DNA of 64,000 bases from Citrobacter sp. Awk 4 (GCF_028069725.1 NZ_JANEWG010000004.1:84675-148674), one strand, 5' to 3'. Counted from the first letter of the stretch, positions 18,097 to 28,324 are shown. Numbers and translations are program-made. The notes: a model not told the origin generated them from the letters alone.

Positions 18097-18769
18097 CCGG
18101 CACCTCAAGCATATAGCCAACACCGCGCACGGTCTGAATGAGTTTCGGCTCAAATTCATTGTCTATTTTGGCGCGCAGTCGTTTGACCGCCACGTCGATG
18201 GCATTGGTGTCGCTGTCAAAATTCATGTCCCACACCTGAGAGGCAATCAGCGAACGCGGCAACACTTCTCCCTGATGGCGCAGGAAAAACTCCAGCAAGG
18301 TGAATTCTTTACTGGTTAAGGTGATCCGCGTTCCGCTGCGGGTGACTTTTCTGCTGACCAGATCCACCGTTAAATCCGCCACCTGAAACTGGCTCTCCAC
18401 GATCACCGTCGCGCCACGGCGCAACAGAGTTCTGACGCGGGCCAGCAATTCGGCAAAGGCGAACGGTTTCACCAGATAATCATCCGCGCCCAGTTCCAGA
18501 CCTTTAACCCGATGTTCAATGGTACCCAGTGCCGTGAGAAGGAGGATTGGCATCCCTTTGTTGGCGGCGCGCAGCATACGCACGATATCCCAACCGTTCA
18601 CGTCTGGCAGCATGATGTCGAGGATGAGCAGATCGTAATCGCTGGTCATCGCGAGGTGATATCCGTTTAGCCCGTTATCGGTCAGATCTACCACAAATCC
18701 GGCTTCTGTCAGACCTTTGGTCAGATATTCGCCGGTCTTGCTTTCATCTTCGACTATCAAAATCTTCAT
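18086..18769 (-). CDS. cusR: copper-response regulator CusR
   Basis: 227 residues of the OmpR/PhoB family. The start chosen is ATG 18769, seven bases after AAGGA; a GTG one codon earlier is possible. Receiver domain with VEDE, phospho-acceptor Asp51 in LILDIMLPD and Lys in VKPF; winged-helix DNA-binding domain from about 130 ([25 protein letters not shown]). It activates the divergent cusCFBA operon and its own operon from the palindrome in the shared intergenic region. Confidence 0.97.
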   Translation of the reverse strand: MKILIVEDESKTGEYLTKGLTEAGFVVDLTDNGLNGYHLAMTSDYDLLILDIMLPDVNGWDIVRMLRAANKGMPILLLTALGTIEHRVKGLELGADDYLVKPFAFAELLARVRTLLRRGATVIVESQFQVADLTVDLVSRKVTRSGTRITLTSKEFTLLEFFLRHQGEVLPRSLIASQVWDMNFDSDTNAIDVAVKRLRAKIDNEFEPKLIQTVRGVGYMLEVPDDL

Positions 18770-18846
18770 CACTTATTCCTTCACGCATGGACTGTGCGGG
18801 GTTTCAATTCTAGAGAAGTCGGATCGGATAGCAATCGGTTATTGGG

Positions 18847-18868
18847 AAAATGACAGTTTTGTCATTTT
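18847..18868. promoter_or_regulatory. CusR box
   Basis: A perfect palindrome with arms AAAATGACA and TGTCATTTT and a four-base spacer lies between cusR and cusC. It has the same arms as the CusR-binding site described in E. coli, and the position, about 80 bases from cusR and 95 from cusC, suits control of both divergent units. Confidence 0.9.
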
Positions 18869-18962
18869 CCTGTCACGGGTTAAACAGAGTCACTTCGGTA
18901 AGGTACGTAATATCAGTTCACCTTCACGTTAGGTTACGAGTCCACGACGGGCGAAAAGGATT

Positions 18963-20345
18963 ATGTACAAATTTAAGCGTCTTACCCTCAGTGCTTTTTT
19001 TGTCCTGACAGGATGTTCACTGGCGCCGGACTACCAGCGCCCGGAATCACCCGTGCCGCAACAATTTTCCCTCTCGCAGAATGCGATGGTGCCCGCGACG
19101 ACGAGTTATCAGGAGACCGGCTGGCGTACATTTTTCGTTGATGAACAGGTGAAGAGGCTGATTGGCGAGGCGTTGCTCAATAACCGCGATTTGCGTATGG
19201 CAACGCTGAAGGTGCAGGAAGCGCGAGCGCAATACCAGGTGACGGATGCCGACCGGTATCCACAGCTCAACGCAGAGTCGAAAGGTGACTGGAGCGGTAA
19301 AGTCAAAGGGGACTCCCGTACGACCCGCGAATATGAAGCCGGATTGAATTTGAGTTTCGATCTGGACTTCTTTGGCCGGTTGAAGAATATGAGCGAAGCT
19401 GACCGGCAGAATTTTTTCGCCAGTGAAGAAGCCCGTCGCGCGGTACATATTTTATTAATCTCGAACGTCTCGCAAAGTTATTTCAATCAGCGCCTGGCGT
19501 ATGCGCAACTGCAGGTCGCACAGGAAACATTGCAAAACTATGAACGCTCATACGCGTTTGTTGAAAAACAACTGCTGACCGGCAGCACTAACGTGTTGGC
19601 CCTGGAGCAAGCCCGAGGCGTTATTGAAAGTACGCGGGCAGAGATTGCAAAACGGCAGGGCGAGCTGGCGCAGGCCACTCATGCTTTACAACTGCTGCTG
19701 GGGAGCTATACAACGTTACCGAATGAAAAAGAGGGGAATGCCGGAGATATCAACGGCGTCAAATTACCGCCTTCGCTCTCTTCGCAAATCTTATTGCAGC
19801 GTCCGGATATTATGGAAGCTGAACACGCATTGATGGCGGCCAATGCCAATATTGGCGCGGCGCGTGCAGCCTTTTTCCCCTCCATTACGCTGACCAGTTC
19901 GCTTTCAGGCAGTAGCAGCGATCTTTCCAGTTTATTTAATCCCAGCAACGGGATGTGGAGCTTTATCCCGAAAGTCGAGTTACCGATTTTTAATGCCGGT
20001 CGTAACCAGGCCAATCTCGATTTAGCGGAAATTCGTCAGCAGCAGTCGGTGGTGAATTACGAGCAAAAAATCCAGAACGCCTTTAAAGAAGTGGCGGATG
20101 CGTTGGCGTTACGCCAAAGCCTGGCTGACCAGATAACGGCGCAACAACGTTATCTGGATTCCCTGACCATTACGCTGCAACGCGCCAGAGCGCTCTATCA
20201 GAACGGCGCGGTGAGTTACATCAACGTGCTGGATGCAGAACGTTCGCTGTTTAGCACGCAACAAACCTTACTTGATCTCAATTATGCCCGGCAGGTGAAT
20301 GAAATTAGGCTGTTCACTGCATTGGGCGGCGGTTGGGCAGAATAA
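18963..20345 (+). CDS. cusC: outer-membrane channel of the copper/silver efflux system, CusC
   Basis: 460 residues, a TolC-type outer-membrane factor. A lipoprotein signal peptide ends in the lipobox LTGC, so Cys is acylated and anchors the trimer in the outer membrane. The two duplicated coiled-coil halves are visible (NRDLRMATLKVQEARAQYQV; RPDIMEAEHALMAANANIGAARAAFFP). Start after AAAGGA. It forms the exit duct for CusBA and heads the cusCFBA operon. Confidence 0.97.
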   Translation: MYKFKRLTLSAFFVLTGCSLAPDYQRPESPVPQQFSLSQNAMVPATTSYQETGWRTFFVDEQVKRLIGEALLNNRDLRMATLKVQEARAQYQVTDADRYPQLNAESKGDWSGKVKGDSRTTREYEAGLNLSFDLDFFGRLKNMSEADRQNFFASEEARRAVHILLISNVSQSYFNQRLAYAQLQVAQETLQNYERSYAFVEKQLLTGSTNVLALEQARGVIESTRAEIAKRQGELAQATHALQLLLGSYTTLPNEKEGNAGDINGVKLPPSLSSQILLQRPDIMEAEHALMAANANIGAARAAFFPSITLTSSLSGSSSDLSSLFNPSNGMWSFIPKVELPIFNAGRNQANLDLAEIRQQQSVVNYEQKIQNAFKEVADALALRQSLADQITAQQRYLDSLTITLQRARALYQNGAVSYINVLDAERSLFSTQQTLLDLNYARQVNEIRLFTALGGGWAE

Positions 20346-20375
20346 AACGAAGATACATTCTTAGGAGACGACATA

Positions 20376-20723
20376 ATGACCACGACTTTTAAAGCCACTA
20401 TTTTTAGTCTTTTTACGCTCGTTGCATGGAATGCGCAGGCAAATGAACATCATCACGAAGGGATGATGAGCGCCACCCCTGCGGCTGAGCAGACGCAGGC
20501 GATCAGCGCCACTGGGGTCGTCAAAGCCATCGATATGGAAAATAAAAAAATAACGATTAACCATGACCCTATTCCTTCAGTGAACTGGCCGGCAATGACG
20601 ATGCGCTTTACGCTGACGCCGCAAACGCAGCTCGGGGATATTAAGGTCGGTGACAAGGTGGCGTTTAATTTTGTGCAACAGGGAAATTTGTCGCAGCTCC
20701 TGGATATTAACGTCAGCCAGTAA
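20376..20723 (+). CDS. cusF: periplasmic copper/silver chaperone CusF
   Basis: 115 residues with a signal peptide ending in NAQA. The metal site of the family is present: His in INHDP, Trp and two Met in VNWPAMTMRF, the Met2-His ligand set with the cation-pi Trp. An N-terminal His strip (NEHHHEGMM) may add affinity. It hands Cu(I) or Ag(I) to CusB. Second gene of the operon; a strong hairpin separates it from cusB. Confidence 0.97.
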   Translation: MTTTFKATIFSLFTLVAWNAQANEHHHEGMMSATPAAEQTQAISATGVVKAIDMENKKITINHDPIPSVNWPAMTMRFTLTPQTQLGDIKVGDKVAFNFVQQGNLSQLLDINVSQ

Positions 20724-20744
20724 TTTGTATTACCCGCCAAACAT

Positions 20745-20780
20745 ATTCTTACCTGGGCTCAGCAGAGCACAGGTAAGAAT
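20745..20780 (+). promoter_or_regulatory. intercistronic hairpin between cusF and cusB
   Basis: Perfect 11-base arms ATTCTTACCTG and CAGGTAAGAAT enclose a further four-base stem (GCTC/GAGC) with an AGCA loop. No T run follows, so it is not a typical terminator. It ends 10-22 bases before the possible cusB starts, and its 3' arm contains AGGTAAG, the only good purine-rich stretch upstream. It could protect the cusCF end of the message, or lower cusB translation. Confidence 0.65.
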
Positions 20781-20802
20781 AGATGAATGAATGGAAAACA
20801 CT

Positions 20803-22080
20803 ATGGCGTCTTTTAAATTCAATAATATCGCGCTTATTTTTGCCAGCATGGTCGTTGGCGGCATTATTTCTGTCGGGGGATATGCCTATTATTCTTCAAC
20901 GCACAGAACGGCTGATATGACATCTGCGCCGGAAAAAGAGGCGCGTAAAGTTCTGTTCTGGTACGACCCGATGTACCCGAATACGCGTTTTGATAAACCG
21001 GGGAAATCCCCGTTTATGGACATGGATCTGGTCGCGAAATATGCCGACGAAGAGACTGCCGGTGTCTCAACGCCGGGCGTGCGTATCGATCCCAGCCAAA
21101 CCCAGAATTTGGGACTGAAAACCGACACTGTCCGCCGTGGGTCGTTGAATTATGCGCAGACATTTCCGGCGAATGTCAGTTTTAACGAATACCAGTTTGT
21201 GATCGTGCAGGCGCGTTCTGCCGGATTTATTGACAAGGTCTACCCGCTGACGGTCGGCGATAAAATTAAGAAAGGCACGCCGCTGATAGAACTGACGATC
21301 CCTGACTGGGTGGAAGCGCAAAGTGAATACTTGCTCCTGCGGGAGACGGGCGGCACAGCAACCCAGGTGGAGGGGATTTTAGAGCGGCTGCGGCTGGCGG
21401 GCATGCCGGAAGAGGATATCCGCCGTTTAATATCGACCCGTAAAATTCAGACGCGGTTTACGCTCAAAGCGCCGATTGATGGCGTGATTACCGCCTTTGA
21501 CGTACGTACCGGCATGAACATCGCCAAAGATAACGTGGTGGCGAAAATTCAGGGGATGGACCCGGTGTGGGTCGCCGCCGCTGTTCCGGAATCAGTCGCA
21601 TGGCTGATAAAAGATGCCTCCCAGTTTGCCCTTACCGTCCCGGCCTGGCCGAATAAGCCGTTCACCATTCGCAAATGGAGCATCCTGCCAAGCCTCGACG
21701 CGACCACCCGAACGTTGCAACTGCGTTTGCTGGTGGATAACCCCGATGAAGCGCTGAAACCGGGCATGAATGCGTATCTGAAACTGAACACGAAAAGCGA
21801 GCCGATGCTGCTGATTCCGTCAAAAGCGCTGATCGATACTGGCAAAGAGCAACGTGTGATCACCGTCGATAGCGACGGGCGTTTTGTGCCAAAACGCGTC
21901 TTCGTATTTCATGAATCGCAAGGGGTGACGGCCATTCGTTCCGGACTGAGCGAAGGCGAGAAGGTCGTTTCCAGCGGTCTGTTCCTGATCGACTCGGAGG
22001 CGAATATTTCCGGCGCTCTGGATCGCATGCGGGCGCACACGCCAGCAGACACGTCTAAACCTGCGGCCCATTCACACTGA
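20803..22080 (+). CDS. cusB: periplasmic adaptor of the copper/silver efflux pump, CusB
   Basis: About 425 residues. Start is uncertain between ATG 20791 and 20803; the second is nearer the E. coli N-terminus and has GGAAAA upstream. A membrane anchor is followed by the metal-binding strip FWYDPMYPNTRF and KSPFMDMDL with the conserved methionines. Beta-barrel, lipoyl and helical hairpin domains follow (VQARSAGFIDKVYPLTVGDKI; FTLKAPIDGVITAFDV). It links CusA to CusC and passes metal from CusF to CusA. Confidence 0.96.
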   Translation: MASFKFNNIALIFASMVVGGIISVGGYAYYSSTHRTADMTSAPEKEARKVLFWYDPMYPNTRFDKPGKSPFMDMDLVAKYADEETAGVSTPGVRIDPSQTQNLGLKTDTVRRGSLNYAQTFPANVSFNEYQFVIVQARSAGFIDKVYPLTVGDKIKKGTPLIELTIPDWVEAQSEYLLLRETGGTATQVEGILERLRLAGMPEEDIRRLISTRKIQTRFTLKAPIDGVITAFDVRTGMNIAKDNVVAKIQGMDPVWVAAAVPESVAWLIKDASQFALTVPAWPNKPFTIRKWSILPSLDATTRTLQLRLLVDNPDEALKPGMNAYLKLNTKSEPMLLIPSKALIDTGKEQRVITVDSDGRFVPKRVFVFHESQGVTAIRSGLSEGEKVVSSGLFLIDSEANISGALDRMRAHTPADTSKPAAHSH

Positions 22081-22091
22081 GGGAATCGTAA

Positions 22092-25000
22092 ATGATTGAA
22101 TGGATTATTCGCCGCTCGGTGGCGAACCGTTTCCTGGTGATGATGGGAGTGTTGTTCCTCAGCATCTGGGGAACCTGGACCATCGTCAATACCCCGGTCG
22201 ATGCGCTGCCCGATCTTTCTGATGTGCAGGTTATCGTCAAAACAAGTTATCCCGGTCAGGCACCGCAAATTGTTGAAAACCAGGTGACCTATCCGTTGAC
22301 GACCACCATGTTGTCCGTGCCTGGCGCGAAAACCGTACGCGGTTTCTCGCAGTTTGGCGACTCCTATGTGTACGTTATTTTTGAAGATGGAACAGACCCA
22401 TACTGGGCGCGCTCGCGCGTACTGGAGTACCTAAACCAGGTGCAGGGAAAATTACCCCAGGGCGTTAGCGCCGAGATGGGGCCAGATGCCACGGGCGTCG
22501 GCTGGATCTTTGAATATGCGCTGGTGGACAAAAGCGGTAAGCACGATCTGGCGGAACTGCGTTCCTTGCAGGACTGGTTTTTAAAATATGAGTTGAAAAC
22601 GATCCCTAACGTGGCGGAAGTGGCTTCGGTAGGGGGCGTGGTGAAAGAGTATCAGGTCGTTATCGATCCGATGAAACTCACCCAATACGGTATCAGCCTG
22701 TCAGAGGTGAAATCAGCGCTGGATTCCTCGAATCAGGAAGCGGGCGGCTCGTCTGTTGAACTGTCTGAAGCGGAGTACATGGTTCGCGCCAGCGGTTATC
22801 TGCAAACCCTTGATGACTTCAACAACATCGTATTGAAATCCGCTGAAAACGGAGTTCCGGTCTATTTGCGGGACGTTGCCCGCGTACAAATCGGGCCGGA
22901 AATGCGCCGGGGCATTGCCGAGCTGAATGGCGAAGGCGAAGTCGCGGGTGGGGTGGTTATCCTGCGTTCCGGCAAAAATGCGCGGGAAGTGATTTCGGCG
23001 GTAAAAGAGAAACTGGCGACGCTGAAAAGCAGTTTACCCGCCGGCGTCGAGGTGGTGACAACCTACGATCGTAGTCAGTTGATTGACCGGGCGATTGACA
23101 ATCTCAGCTATAAATTGCTGGAAGAGTTTATTGTTGTGGCGCTGGTCTGCGCACTCTTTTTGTGGCATATCCGGTCGGCGCTGGTGGCGATTATTTCGTT
23201 ACCGCTGGGATTGTGTATCGCCTTCATCGTGATGCATTTTCAGGGCATTAACGCCAATATTATGTCGTTAGGGGGGATCGCCATTGCGGTCGGGGCGATG
23301 GTGGACGCCGCTATCGTGATGATCGAAAACGCCCATAAACGGCTGGAAGAGTGGGGGCATCTGCACCCAGGCGAAAAACTGGATAACGACACCCGCTGGA
23401 AAGTGATCACCCATGCGGCGGTGGAAGTGGGACCTGCGTTGTTTATCAGTCTGCTGATCATCACGCTCTCTTTTATCCCCATTTTTACCCTCGAAGGCCA
23501 GGAAGGGCGGTTATTCGGGCCGCTGGCGTTCACTAAAACGTGGGCGATGGCGGGGGCGGCATTTTTGGCGATTGTGGTCACACCGGTTCTGATGGGATTT
23601 TGGATCCGCGGGAAGATCCCCGCAGAAACCAGCAACCCGCTCAACCGCTTTTTGATTCGCGTTTACCATCCGTTATTGTTGAAAGTATTACACTGGCCAA
23701 AGACCACACTATTAGTCGCCGCACTTTCTATCCTGACGGTGCTGTGGCCGCTCAAAAATATCGGTGGGGAGTTTTTACCACAAATTAACGAAGGCGATCT
23801 GCTGTACATGCCTTCTACATTGCCAGGGATCTCGGCGGCACAGGCGGCAGACATGCTGCAAAAAACCGACAAACTGATCATGACCGTACCGGAAGTGGCG
23901 CGGGTGTTTGGTAAAACAGGGAAAGCCGAAACGGCAACGGATTCTGCGCCGCTGGAGATGGTTGAAACGACCATTCAACTCAAGCCGCAGGATCAGTGGC
24001 GTCCGGGCATGACGATGGACAAGATCATCGAGGAACTGGATAAAACGGTGCGTTTGCCGGGGCTGGCAAACTTGTGGGTGCCGCCGATCCGTAACCGAAT
24101 TGATATGTTGTCCACGGGGATAAAAAGCCCTATTGGGATTAAAGTGTCCGGTACGGTGCTTGCCGATATCGATGCGACCGCAGAGCAAATTGAAGAGGTT
24201 GCGCGAACCGTGCCGGGTGTCGCTTCTGCGCTGGCTGAACGTCTGGAAGGCGGACGCTATATCAACATTGATATTCAGCGTGAAAAAGCCGCCCGCTATG
24301 GCATGACTGTCGGTGATGTACAACTGTTCATCTCCTCAGCGGTGGGCGGCGCGATGGTCAGCGAAACGGTGGAAGGGATCGCGCGCTACCCGATAAACCT
24401 GCGTTATCCGCAAAGTTATCGCGACAGTCCAGAAACGCTGCGTCAGTTGCCGATTCTGACACCGATGAAGCAACAAATTACACTGGCAGATGTGGCAGAT
24501 GTGAAGGTAGTTGCGGGACCATCGATGCTGAAAACCGAAAATGCCCGCCCAGCCAGTTGGATCTACATTGATGCCCGCGATCGTGACATGGTGTCGGTGG
24601 TTAACGATATTAAAAAAGCGATAGCGGAAAAGGTACAACTGAAACCCGGCACCAGTGTGGCATTCTCCGGTCAGTTTGAGCTACTTGAACGGGCGAACCA
24701 CAAGCTGAAGCTGATGGTGCCGACGACGCTGATGATCATTTTTGTGCTGCTGTATCTGGCTTTCCGTCGGGTGGGGGAAGCGCTATTAATCATTACCAGC
24801 GTGCCGTTTGCACTGGTGGGGGGCATTTGGTTCCTGTACTGGATGGGATTCCATTTATCGGTGGCGACCGGAACCGGGTTTATTGCGCTGGCGGGCGTCG
24901 CCGCAGAGTTTGGCGTGGTGATGCTGATGTATCTTCGTCATGCCATTGAAGCCGAACCGACGCTGGAAAACCCCCAGACGTTCACACCTGAGAAACTGGA

Positions 25001-25232
25001 TGAAGCGCTCTACCACGGGGCGGTTCTGCGTGTCAGACCAAAGGCCATGACCGTCGCGGTCATTATCGCTGGCTTGTTGCCCATTTTGTGGGGCGCAGGC
25101 GCCGGGTCAGAAGTCATGAGCCGCATTGCTGCACCAATGATTGGGGGAATGATTACCGCACCGCTGCTGTCGCTGTTTATCATTCCGGCGGCATACAAAT
25201 TGATGTGGCTGCGCAGGCACCGGGAGCCGTAA
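22092..25232 (+). CDS. cusA: copper/silver RND efflux transporter CusA
   Basis: 1046 residues, the heavy-metal RND pump. Twelve membrane helices in the 1+5 / 1+5 arrangement flank two large periplasmic loops. Methionines of the transport relay are present in [20 protein letters not shown] and [12 protein letters not shown], corresponding to E. coli Met573, Met623 and Met672. The proton-relay region in helix 4 has [21 protein letters not shown]. It drives Cu(I)/Ag(I) out through CusC using the proton gradient. Last gene of the operon, closed by a terminator. Confidence 0.97.
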   Translation: MIEWIIRRSVANRFLVMMGVLFLSIWGTWTIVNTPVDALPDLSDVQVIVKTSYPGQAPQIVENQVTYPLTTTMLSVPGAKTVRGFSQFGDSYVYVIFEDGTDPYWARSRVLEYLNQVQGKLPQGVSAEMGPDATGVGWIFEYALVDKSGKHDLAELRSLQDWFLKYELKTIPNVAEVASVGGVVKEYQVVIDPMKLTQYGISLSEVKSALDSSNQEAGGSSVELSEAEYMVRASGYLQTLDDFNNIVLKSAENGVPVYLRDVARVQIGPEMRRGIAELNGEGEVAGGVVILRSGKNAREVISAVKEKLATLKSSLPAGVEVVTTYDRSQLIDRAIDNLSYKLLEEFIVVALVCALFLWHIRSALVAIISLPLGLCIAFIVMHFQGINANIMSLGGIAIAVGAMVDAAIVMIENAHKRLEEWGHLHPGEKLDNDTRWKVITHAAVEVGPALFISLLIITLSFIPIFTLEGQEGRLFGPLAFTKTWAMAGAAFLAIVVTPVLMGFWIRGKIPAETSNPLNRFLIRVYHPLLLKVLHWPKTTLLVAALSILTVLWPLKNIGGEFLPQINEGDLLYMPSTLPGISAAQAADMLQKTDKLIMTVPEVARVFGKTGKAETATDSAPLEMVETTIQLKPQDQWRPGMTMDKIIEELDKTVRLPGLANLWVPPIRNRIDMLSTGIKSPIGIKVSGTVLADIDATAEQIEEVARTVPGVASALAERLEGGRYINIDIQREKAARYGMTVGDVQLFISSAVGGAMVSETVEGIARYPINLRYPQSYRDSPETLRQLPILTPMKQQITLADVADVKVVAGPSMLKTENARPASWIYIDARDRDMVSVVNDIKKAIAEKVQLKPGTSVAFSGQFELLERANHKLKLMVPTTLMIIFVLLYLAFRRVGEALLIITSVPFALVGGIWFLYWMGFHLSVATGTGFIALAGVAAEFGVVMLMYLRHAIEAEPTLENPQTFTPEKLDEALYHGAVLRVRPKAMTVAVIIAGLLPILWGAGAGSEVMSRIAAPMIGGMITAPLLSLFIIPAAYKLMWLRRHREP

Positions 25233-25703
25233 GCAGAATGTGGGAAAGAATATTTTTTCAATAATTAAATAATCATCTTCTGAAACTATTTAAGACCAGC
25301 CTGTTTAAGCTGGTCTTATTTCTTTTTGGTTTCGTTAATCCATGTAAATAAGGTGGTTATTATTTGGTGCAATGAACATGCGCAATCCCTTAGCAGAGAA
25401 CGCACTGATTAATAGATACTCACCTTAACTAAAATGTTATCCTTAGTTCAGGTAGCTTGATTTTCTATTTCAGGTTGCGGTTATGTTTGTTGTCCGTCTT
25501 TGATTTAAAAAAATGCTACATTAAAAATACTTTTGTGACCGAAAAGAAACCGCTGATGCCCGCTATACTGTTTATATTGCAATCTGCCTTTTTTTATTTC
25601 AAAATCATGACAGAACGAACCATTCTATTCAATTTTGTTATAAAATTTGGGTTAAGTTTAACAGGTTTGAGGCATAACTTACGCCAGACCCCCTCACATA
25701 TGA
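25233..25703. other. 471-base AT-rich intergenic region after cusA
   Basis: Apart from the cusA terminator the stretch is AT-rich and marks a drop in GC at the start of the accessory island. An 88-codon frame (25457-25723) is low-complexity and has no ribosome site or family resemblance, so I do not call it a gene. The promoter of the YcgR-like gene should lie here; no confident boxes were found. Confidence 0.4.
25291..25318 (+). terminator. rho-independent terminator of cusCFBA
   Basis: Ten-base perfect arms TAAGACCAGC and GCTGGTCTTA with an eight-base loop are followed by TTTCTTTTTGG. It is about 60 bases after the cusA stop. Confidence 0.9.
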
Positions 25704-25769
25704 ATGTTTTTACATATCAATAAAACAGTAAAAATAGTTAAAAACTTAATTTTGCTCAAAATAATCGAC

Positions 25770-26567
25770 ATGAGATCCATTATGGTTATCCAAAATCAGG
25801 AGGAAGCCTGTCTCGTGTTTATCTCAAACGAGAATGAGAAGTTTCTCAAATACAAGAATAAGGATTTAATGATGAGTTTTGGTATGGCGAAGGATGATAG
25901 ATTTGAAATTATTGCCATCATTCGTGAAGAGCTTCTCAAGAAAACGAAACTTGAAATAGTCTATAAAAACAATAGCATAGTAACTCAGCTGGAAAAGGTC
26001 GACTTCGAACACTTCGCCATCTCCCACCATGAAGATATCGTCACTGAAAAAATTCAAGGTTTTATTCTGCACAGTGACGCCGGAATTATTAAATTCAACG
26101 CCCGATTTGATCGCGAGTCCTCAGATGATAACGCTGGTGGATTAGTTTATTTTATCCCAGACATGATTTTTTTTGTTCAACGCAGGTAGCATCAGCGTTT
26201 CTCGTTTTTAAAGGGGTTCAGCTTTACTTGCTTTGGGCGATACAAAAACGGCGAAAATTACTTATTTAAAATTAAAAACATTTCGCGTGGCGGTTGTGCG
26301 CTTATTGCCGAAGAGGTGAATCCGCGCTTCCTGTATAAAGATGCGGTCATCAAAGGTTCTTCGCTGGAGTTCGAACAGTTTGGCAACCTGCAACTCGATA
26401 TGAATGTTATTGATGTAGTAGAGATCAATGAGTTTGATGCTGATAATCACCTGTATTCCTGCCATCAAATTTCGTGCAAATTTGACTTTAAAAATCACCG
26501 TGAGGAGTCTGAAGTCGAAAAAATCATTATCAACTTTTTGATGAGCAATAAAATTAGAAGTCTATAA
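25770..26567 (+). pseudogene. YcgR-like c-di-GMP receptor interrupted by an in-frame amber codon
   Basis: One frame runs from about 25770 (or ATG 25782) to 26567 with a single TAG at 26187-26189. The N-terminal 140 codons resemble the YcgR N domain and end in FFVQRR, matching WFVQRR of E. coli YcgR. After the TAG the same frame continues HQRFSFLKGFSF and later NISRGGCALI, the two halves of a PilZ domain (RxxxR and N/DxSxxG). The TAG replaces the residue right after the first motif arginine; both arginines remain. YcgR-type proteins bind c-di-GMP and brake the flagellar motor or act on surface systems. Either a recent one-base nonsense mutation or readthrough; no frameshift is involved. Head of the PilZ-LuxR-EAL group. 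Confidence 0.8.
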
Positions 26568-26581
26568 GGAAGGTGAGCTGG

Positions 26582-27169
26582 ATGTTGATGTGCGGCAATG
26601 ATAATTTTGTAGGGCGCGGCGTCTCTGAGTTCCTGAAAAGTAAAGATGTGTCGATTAAAACGTTCAGGCGTGAGGAGATGATTAGCCAGTCATCATTGTA
26701 TCGGCATCATACGATGCTCTTCAATATCATTGATAACGGGCAGTCTTGCGCTGATTTTGTTGATTTTTTAAATAAAAATAGATTCAAGGTCTATGACCAT
26801 AACATTGTCATCGTTACCGACAGTTTGGTGGCGAAACTGTGCGTTGAGTTACTCTATGTTGAAAAAGCAATCGTATTGACTGAAAAGTCATCATTACGCG
26901 ATTTTACTCAAATCGCGTCATTGTCACAGGGGGCTGGTCATTCCCGCTCCTTCCGCTCACAAAAAAAACTTACCGACCGGGAACAGCAAATCCTGAGTTT
27001 ATTGGTCGGCGGCTACAACGCAAAAGAAATCTCTGAGTTAGTTAACCTGAATTATAAAACAATTCAGACGCATAAAATGAAGATCGTCCTCAAGCTTGGA
27101 TTAACGAACTCTGCAGACCTGAATAAATTGATCGTCAGATTTAACCATTCGTTGTCTTTTTTACCCTGA
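26582..27169 (+). CDS. LuxR-type transcriptional regulator
   Basis: About 195 residues. ATG 26582 is preferred because AAGGAAGGTGA precedes it at a workable spacing; a GTG at 26573 would sit too close. The C-terminal 65 residues are a LuxR/FixJ helix-turn-helix: KLTDREQQILSLLVGGYNAKEISELVNLNYKTIQTHKMKI. The N-terminal part lacks the acidic pocket and phospho-Asp of a receiver, as in BglJ, YjjQ and EcpR. It follows the YcgR-like gene by about 15 bases, so the two are probably one transcript. Likely target: the autotransporter or the local c-di-GMP genes (inference). Confidence 0.8.
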   Translation: MLMCGNDNFVGRGVSEFLKSKDVSIKTFRREEMISQSSLYRHHTMLFNIIDNGQSCADFVDFLNKNRFKVYDHNIVIVTDSLVAKLCVELLYVEKAIVLTEKSSLRDFTQIASLSQGAGHSRSFRSQKKLTDREQQILSLLVGGYNAKEISELVNLNYKTIQTHKMKIVLKLGLTNSADLNKLIVRFNHSLSFLP

Positions 27170-27278
27170 ATCATATTTGACAAGACGATTTTGAATTATA
27201 CTCATAAGGGCTGAGTGCGTAGTCATTTTTATATGGTGGGAATCGCCATTTTTAGCTGTATCTTTAAGGAGGAGGAGG

Positions 27279-28046
27279 GTGTTTAATTCCAATGAAGTCC
27301 TCAGAGCGCTACAGGGAGCGTTGAATACCAGTCAACTTTATATGGTCTATCAGCCCATTCTGAATTTACATACTCAAAAGATTTGTGGATTTGAGGCATT
27401 AATGCGCTGGAATAGTCCCGACATGGGAATGATTTCTCCTGATATCTTTATTTCTCTGCTGGAAAAAAGTGGCAGTATCGCTTCTATTGAGGAGATGGTT
27501 TCGAATCCACCCTGGGATGTCGCATCCCGATGGCCAGAAAATATTTCACTCTCAATCAATATTTCCGCACTGGAACTCAGCGATCCCCAGTTACCTGAGC
27601 GTGTCAGGCGAAATCTGGCGTTCTCAGGGCTTGCCGCCAGTCGCTGCGAAATTGAAGTCACCGAAACAGCACCGATTCGTGACAGTCTGGTAGCCTCAAC
27701 GAATATGTCTGCGCTTAAAGCGATGGGGGTAAAATTGTCCCTTGACGACTTTGGTACCGGACATGCCAATCTTGATTATCTGCTGAAATATCCGTTCGAT
27801 ACTTTAAAAATCGACAAAGCGTTTGTCGCAGAGATTGAGCCTGATACAAAATCGGCCAAAATCGTTGAAGGTATTATTGTGTTAGCCCATGATTTTGGTA
27901 TTGAAGTGTTGGCTGAGGGTGTTGAAAGCAAAGAACAGTTAGAGAGGCTAATTCGCATTGGCTGCGATAAAGCGCAGGGCTATTATATTTCGCATCCTGT
28001 CCCGGCAGAGCATATTCCCGCACTGTTAACACAATACAATTATTAG
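27279..28046 (+). CDS. EAL-domain cyclic-di-GMP phosphodiesterase
   Basis: 255 residues, a stand-alone EAL domain starting at GTG 27279 after a strong AAGGAGGAGGAGG ribosome site. All residues expected for hydrolysis are present: E39 in FEAL, N94 in LSINIS, E126 and E129 in EVTET, D156-D157 in DDFGTG, K177 in LKIDK and E213 in AEGVE. It should therefore cleave c-di-GMP rather than act as a degenerate receptor. No membrane or sensory domain. Its stop codon lies at the junction with a 200-bp MITE, which changed TAA to TAG without altering the protein. Control by the adjacent LuxR gene is plausible. Confidence 0.88.
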   Translation: MFNSNEVLRALQGALNTSQLYMVYQPILNLHTQKICGFEALMRWNSPDMGMISPDIFISLLEKSGSIASIEEMVSNPPWDVASRWPENISLSINISALELSDPQLPERVRRNLAFSGLAASRCEIEVTETAPIRDSLVASTNMSALKAMGVKLSLDDFGTGHANLDYLLKYPFDTLKIDKAFVAEIEPDTKSAKIVEGIIVLAHDFGIEVLAEGVESKEQLERLIRIGCDKAQGYYISHPVPAEHIPALLTQYNY

Positions 28047-28245
28047 AGCCTATCCCATTAGGCTATTTCACTTGTCATTTTGGCCCAGGGTAGTGCTCAC
28101 AAAGATTTACCTTTGAACGCCCCTGGGCGGCCCGTAAGGGTGAGCGTAGCGAATCAAATCCTCACGTACTCCGTGTACGCTCCGGTTTTTCCGCGCTGTC
28201 CGTGTCCAAACTGACTACGCCAATTACGCCTGTTGGGATAGGTTC
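28046..28245. mobile_element. 200-bp MITE with TTA target duplication
   Basis: Terminal inverted repeats GAGCCTATCCCA (28046-28057) and TGGGATAGGTTC (28234-28245) match at 11 of 12 bases. The element is bounded on both sides by TTA (28043-28045 and 28246-28248), consistent with a three-base target duplication. It has no reading frame of note. Removing it and one TTA restores TAT-TAA at the end of the EAL gene. Similar repeats are, to my memory, dispersed in Citrobacter and related genomes. Confidence 0.8.
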
Positions 28246-28294
28246 TTAATCGTTCAATTCTGCAACGGCCACGTCCCCCAATTCAGACCATAAA

Positions 28295-28324
28295 AAAAGC
28301 CTTCTGCTAAAACAGAAGGCTTTT
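28295..28324. terminator. bidirectional terminator between EAL and autotransporter genes
   Basis: Twelve-base perfect arms AAAAGCCTTCTG and CAGAAGGCTTTT with a six-base loop. The minus-strand transcript gets a run of seven U after the stem and the plus strand TTTTGGTTTT, so it serves both convergent genes. A second stem-loop (TTCACCAC/GTGGTGAA, 28336-28363) lies between it and the autotransporter stop. Together with the MITE these fill the 336-base gap. Confidence 0.9.

Noticed and set aside
25457..25723. 88-codon frame after cusA
   Set aside because: AT-rich, Phe/Leu/Ile-rich low complexity, no ribosome site and no similarity to a known family.
28058..28233. A small RNA or gene inside the MITE
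   Set aside because: No open frame of useful length and no promoter-terminator pair; it is best explained as element body.
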